Assembly (NCBI GenBank): GCA_965223035.1
Contig: OZ244980.1
Location: 5,704,001-5,768,000, forward strand
Reading direction: 5' to 3'
DNA from: CAMDPA01 sp965223035
GTDB taxonomy: Bacteria; Pseudomonadota; Alphaproteobacteria; Rhizobiales; Hyphomicrobiaceae
DNA: 64,000 bases
The translations under genes were made by a program, and so were the position numbers. A model generated the notes under the pieces. It searched no databases. It saw only the letters and a list, made by a program, of their open reading frames with translations, and had not been told where the DNA came from. Positions 62,409-64,000 of the stretch are shown in pieces. Position 1 is the first letter of the stretch. Every line of letters begins with the position of its first letter.

Positions 62409-62745
62409 CGAACGCGCCTCAGTCGCCGTAAGCTCAATTAGCAATCGTTGTGCGCCGTCGTCCGGCAAACACGCTGGTACCTTCTAAAAACCGATCACAC
62501 TCGAACACCACGGGCCTCAACACCACGGGCCTCAACACCACGGGCCTCAACACCACGGGCCTCAACACCACGGGCCGCGACCGTGACAATCGTCGAGGAT
62601 CGGCGCGCTGGCGAGCTTCGGATCGACTTAAGCTAAACGACCGACCCGGTGGGGCGGCACCGGCCGCGAACGCCGGCGACCGAGACCGACGAAGGGGCCG
62701 TCTGCCCGGGGCAGGCGACGACCCGATCAGTGGTCGGGTGAACGG
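62409..62745. other. Leader region of livG with a 15-bp tandem array
   Basis: 337 bp between the binding-protein gene and livG, unusually long inside a Liv operon. Five 15-bp units lie at 62504-62578. No terminator or gene was recognised; the array may have expanded between the binding-protein stop and the livG ribosome site. Confidence 0.65.
62504..62578. repeat. Five tandem 15-bp units upstream of livG
   Basis: AACACCACGGGCCTC in five copies, the last with CCGC. Located between the binding-protein gene and livG, in untranslated sequence as annotated here. Confidence 0.95.
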
Positions 62746-64000
62746 TCAGGTGATGGGCTCCATCTTGCCACCAACGGGAATCTCCGGATACGTCTGATTA
62801 TCGACGATGGTGAGCCGGAATTTACCGTCCTTCGACTTACGCCATTGCCCGCCGACAAGCGGCGTTCGGGTCACGTTCTTCTTGGCAAATGGCGGCAACC
62901 CGGCGCCATCCCATTTGATCGGCCCAACGATGGTTTGCAGATCGGTTGCCGCGATCGCGGCCGTCACCTCATCGGCCTTCCTGACGCTGTCGACCCGCTT
63001 GATGACGTCGACGACGACCTCAAACAGCGCATGGACGAAACCCAGCGGCTGGGTCCATTGCCGGCCGGCATCGCTCTCGTAAGCTTCACATAGCTTGGCG
63101 GCCGAGACGCCGTTAAGCGACGATTTGAACGGGTGAACGTTCGACCACCACACCTCCGACGATAGGTTCTGGGCGCTGTCGCCGATGGCGTTGACCGCGG
63201 ACGGGAACAGGATGGCCTTGCCGATCGACGCGGCCTTCGGCTTGAACCCTTGCTGGCGGGCCTGATTCCAAAACGTCGCAAAGTCAGGTGGCAGAACCAC
63301 GCCGGTGATGATTTCGCATTCGGCCTTCTTGAAGGCATTGATTTGTGCCGAAAAGTCGTCGGTCAGATTCTGATAGCGTCCTGGATCGGTGAGCTTGAAA
63401 CCCATTTTTGCCAGAGCCGGCGGCATGCCGAGCTTGGGATCGCCCCAAGCATTGCCATCCGCGTCGTTGGGGAAGAGGCCGCCGATGGATTTATTGGTAT
63501 CGAGCTGCCTCCACATATTGGTAAACACAGCAATCAGGTCTTCAAGACCCCACAGAAAATGGAATGTATAGTCAAAGGGTTTCCACGACTTTGGATCGGC
63601 CGGGTTGCCTTGTCGGCCGATAAACCAAGGCTGCCAGGGCGCCAGCGTCGAAATGCACGGAATTTCCTCAATCTCGCAAATAGTGCCGACGGGATTGGTG
63701 GTCTCCGGCGTGTGGGCCACGACCATAAGATCGATCTCGTCGTCGACGATCAACTCCTTGGCGACCTCGGCTGCGCGTTTCGGATTGGACTGGCTATCTT
63801 TGACGGCAATTTCAATGTTGTAAGTCTTGGATCCGACCTTCACGCCACCCGCGACGGTTTTTAAAAAACCGCCGATAATAAAATCATCGACCTCTGCAAA
63901 CGCCGCCAGCGGGCCGGTACTTGGGCTCACATAGCCAATTTTGATGGTCCGCGCGGCGGCCTGGACTGCCGGCGCGCCGATCCCTGTTGCGGCGACGACC
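62746..64000 (-). CDS. Liv-type ABC transporter substrate-binding protein, 5' end beyond the window
   Basis: At least 417 residues of a periplasmic type I binding protein; the signal peptide lies mostly outside the window. The frame continues to the edge (VVAATGIGAPAVQAAARTIK then IGYVSPSTGPLAAFAEVDD). KDSQSNPKRAAEVAKELIVD, LMVVAHTPETTNPVGTICE and DDFSAQINAFKKAECEIITG are typical of the HAAT family. Relatives in Rhodopseudomonas-type bacteria bind aromatic acids as well as amino acids. It lies upstream of livGFHM on the same strand, separated by the repeat-bearing leader. Confidence 0.92.
   Translation of the reverse strand, partial: VVAATGIGAPAVQAAARTIKIGYVSPSTGPLAAFAEVDDFIIGGFLKTVAGGVKVGSKTYNIEIAVKDSQSNPKRAAEVAKELIVDDEIDLMVVAHTPETTNPVGTICEIEEIPCISTLAPWQPWFIGRQGNPADPKSWKPFDYTFHFLWGLEDLIAVFTNMWRQLDTNKSIGGLFPNDADGNAWGDPKLGMPPALAKMGFKLTDPGRYQNLTDDFSAQINAFKKAECEIITGVVLPPDFATFWNQARQQGFKPKAASIGKAILFPSAVNAIGDSAQNLSSEVWWSNVHPFKSSLNGVSAAKLCEAYESDAGRQWTQPLGFVHALFEVVVDVIKRVDSVRKADEVTAAIAATDLQTIVGPIKWDGAGLPPFAKKNVTRTPLVGGQWRKSKDGKFRLTIVDNQTYPEIPVGGKMEPIT

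Noticed and set aside
62504..62578. Possible CRISPR array from regularly repeated units (also 2383 and 6519)
   Set aside because: Units are contiguous without spacers and only 15-17 bp; no cas genes.

Overview
The window is GC-rich DNA from an alphaproteobacterium, most likely of the order Hyphomicrobiales (Rhizobiales). The evidence is the gene block lptC/lptA-lptB-rpoN-hpf-ptsN, the ftsH-folP pair, DUF1036 and DUF1467 proteins, class I aldolase, type 2 IPP isomerase, and the mix of Liv-type and TRAP transporters. Genus cannot be fixed from the sequence alone. No rRNA, tRNA, CRISPR array or prophage was recognised.

Layout. 1-4.3 kb: catabolic enzymes (a partial beta-hydroxyacid dehydrogenase, an amidohydrolase, an FAD monooxygenase beside a CHCC zinc-finger protein, an alpha/beta hydrolase). 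4.3-4.8 kb: remnants of a divergent PPOX/LysR pair. 4.8-12 kb: MgtE, a NodB-type deacetylase, a DUF2939 protein, aldolase and RNase D, separated by long intergenic regions. 12.5-18.5 kb: LPS export and nitrogen-PTS block, with a single LptC-LptA-LptA polypeptide, LptB, RpoN, HPF and PtsN. 19-24.7 kb: a DUF2975/XRE pair, a DUF1036 protein, glycerate kinase and a long disordered membrane protein. 24.9-25.7 kb: a complete IS5/IS427-type element. 26-29 kb: two coupled dynamin-like GTPases. 30-40 kb: folP, ftsH, polA, rpmB, hisS and a carboxymuconolactone decarboxylase-family protein. 40.5-43.5 kb: a TRAP transporter. 43.9-49.2 kb: DUF1007, thioredoxin-fold and DUF1467 proteins, IPP isomerase, a lysine-aminomutase-like radical SAM protein and a racemase-superfamily protein. 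49.6-57 kb: a second catabolic region (monooxygenase, two dehydrogenases, YdcF, dienelactone hydrolase-thiolase, DapA-family lyase). 57.2-64 kb: a Liv-type ABC operon in which the LivM permease is fused in frame to a complete phenol-hydroxylase-type flavin monooxygenase.

Two layers of repeats overlie the genes. At least fourteen intergenic palindromes (types A, B, A/B hybrids and a two-hairpin B-A composite) and a further mosaic repeat (type C) fill most gaps; several palindromes supply the stop codon of the adjacent gene. Separately, short direct tandem duplications, most often with a 15-bp period and also 12, 14 or 17 bp, occur inside and between genes and add whole codons in frame.

The most unusual single object is the transporter-enzyme fusion at 57.2-60.1 kb. 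It has a strong internal ribosome binding site and GTG exactly where a separate monooxygenase would begin. With several other ring-attacking and ring-opening enzymes nearby, the Liv system probably imports an aromatic or alicyclic acid for hydroxylation and beta-oxidation-like degradation; this is inference.
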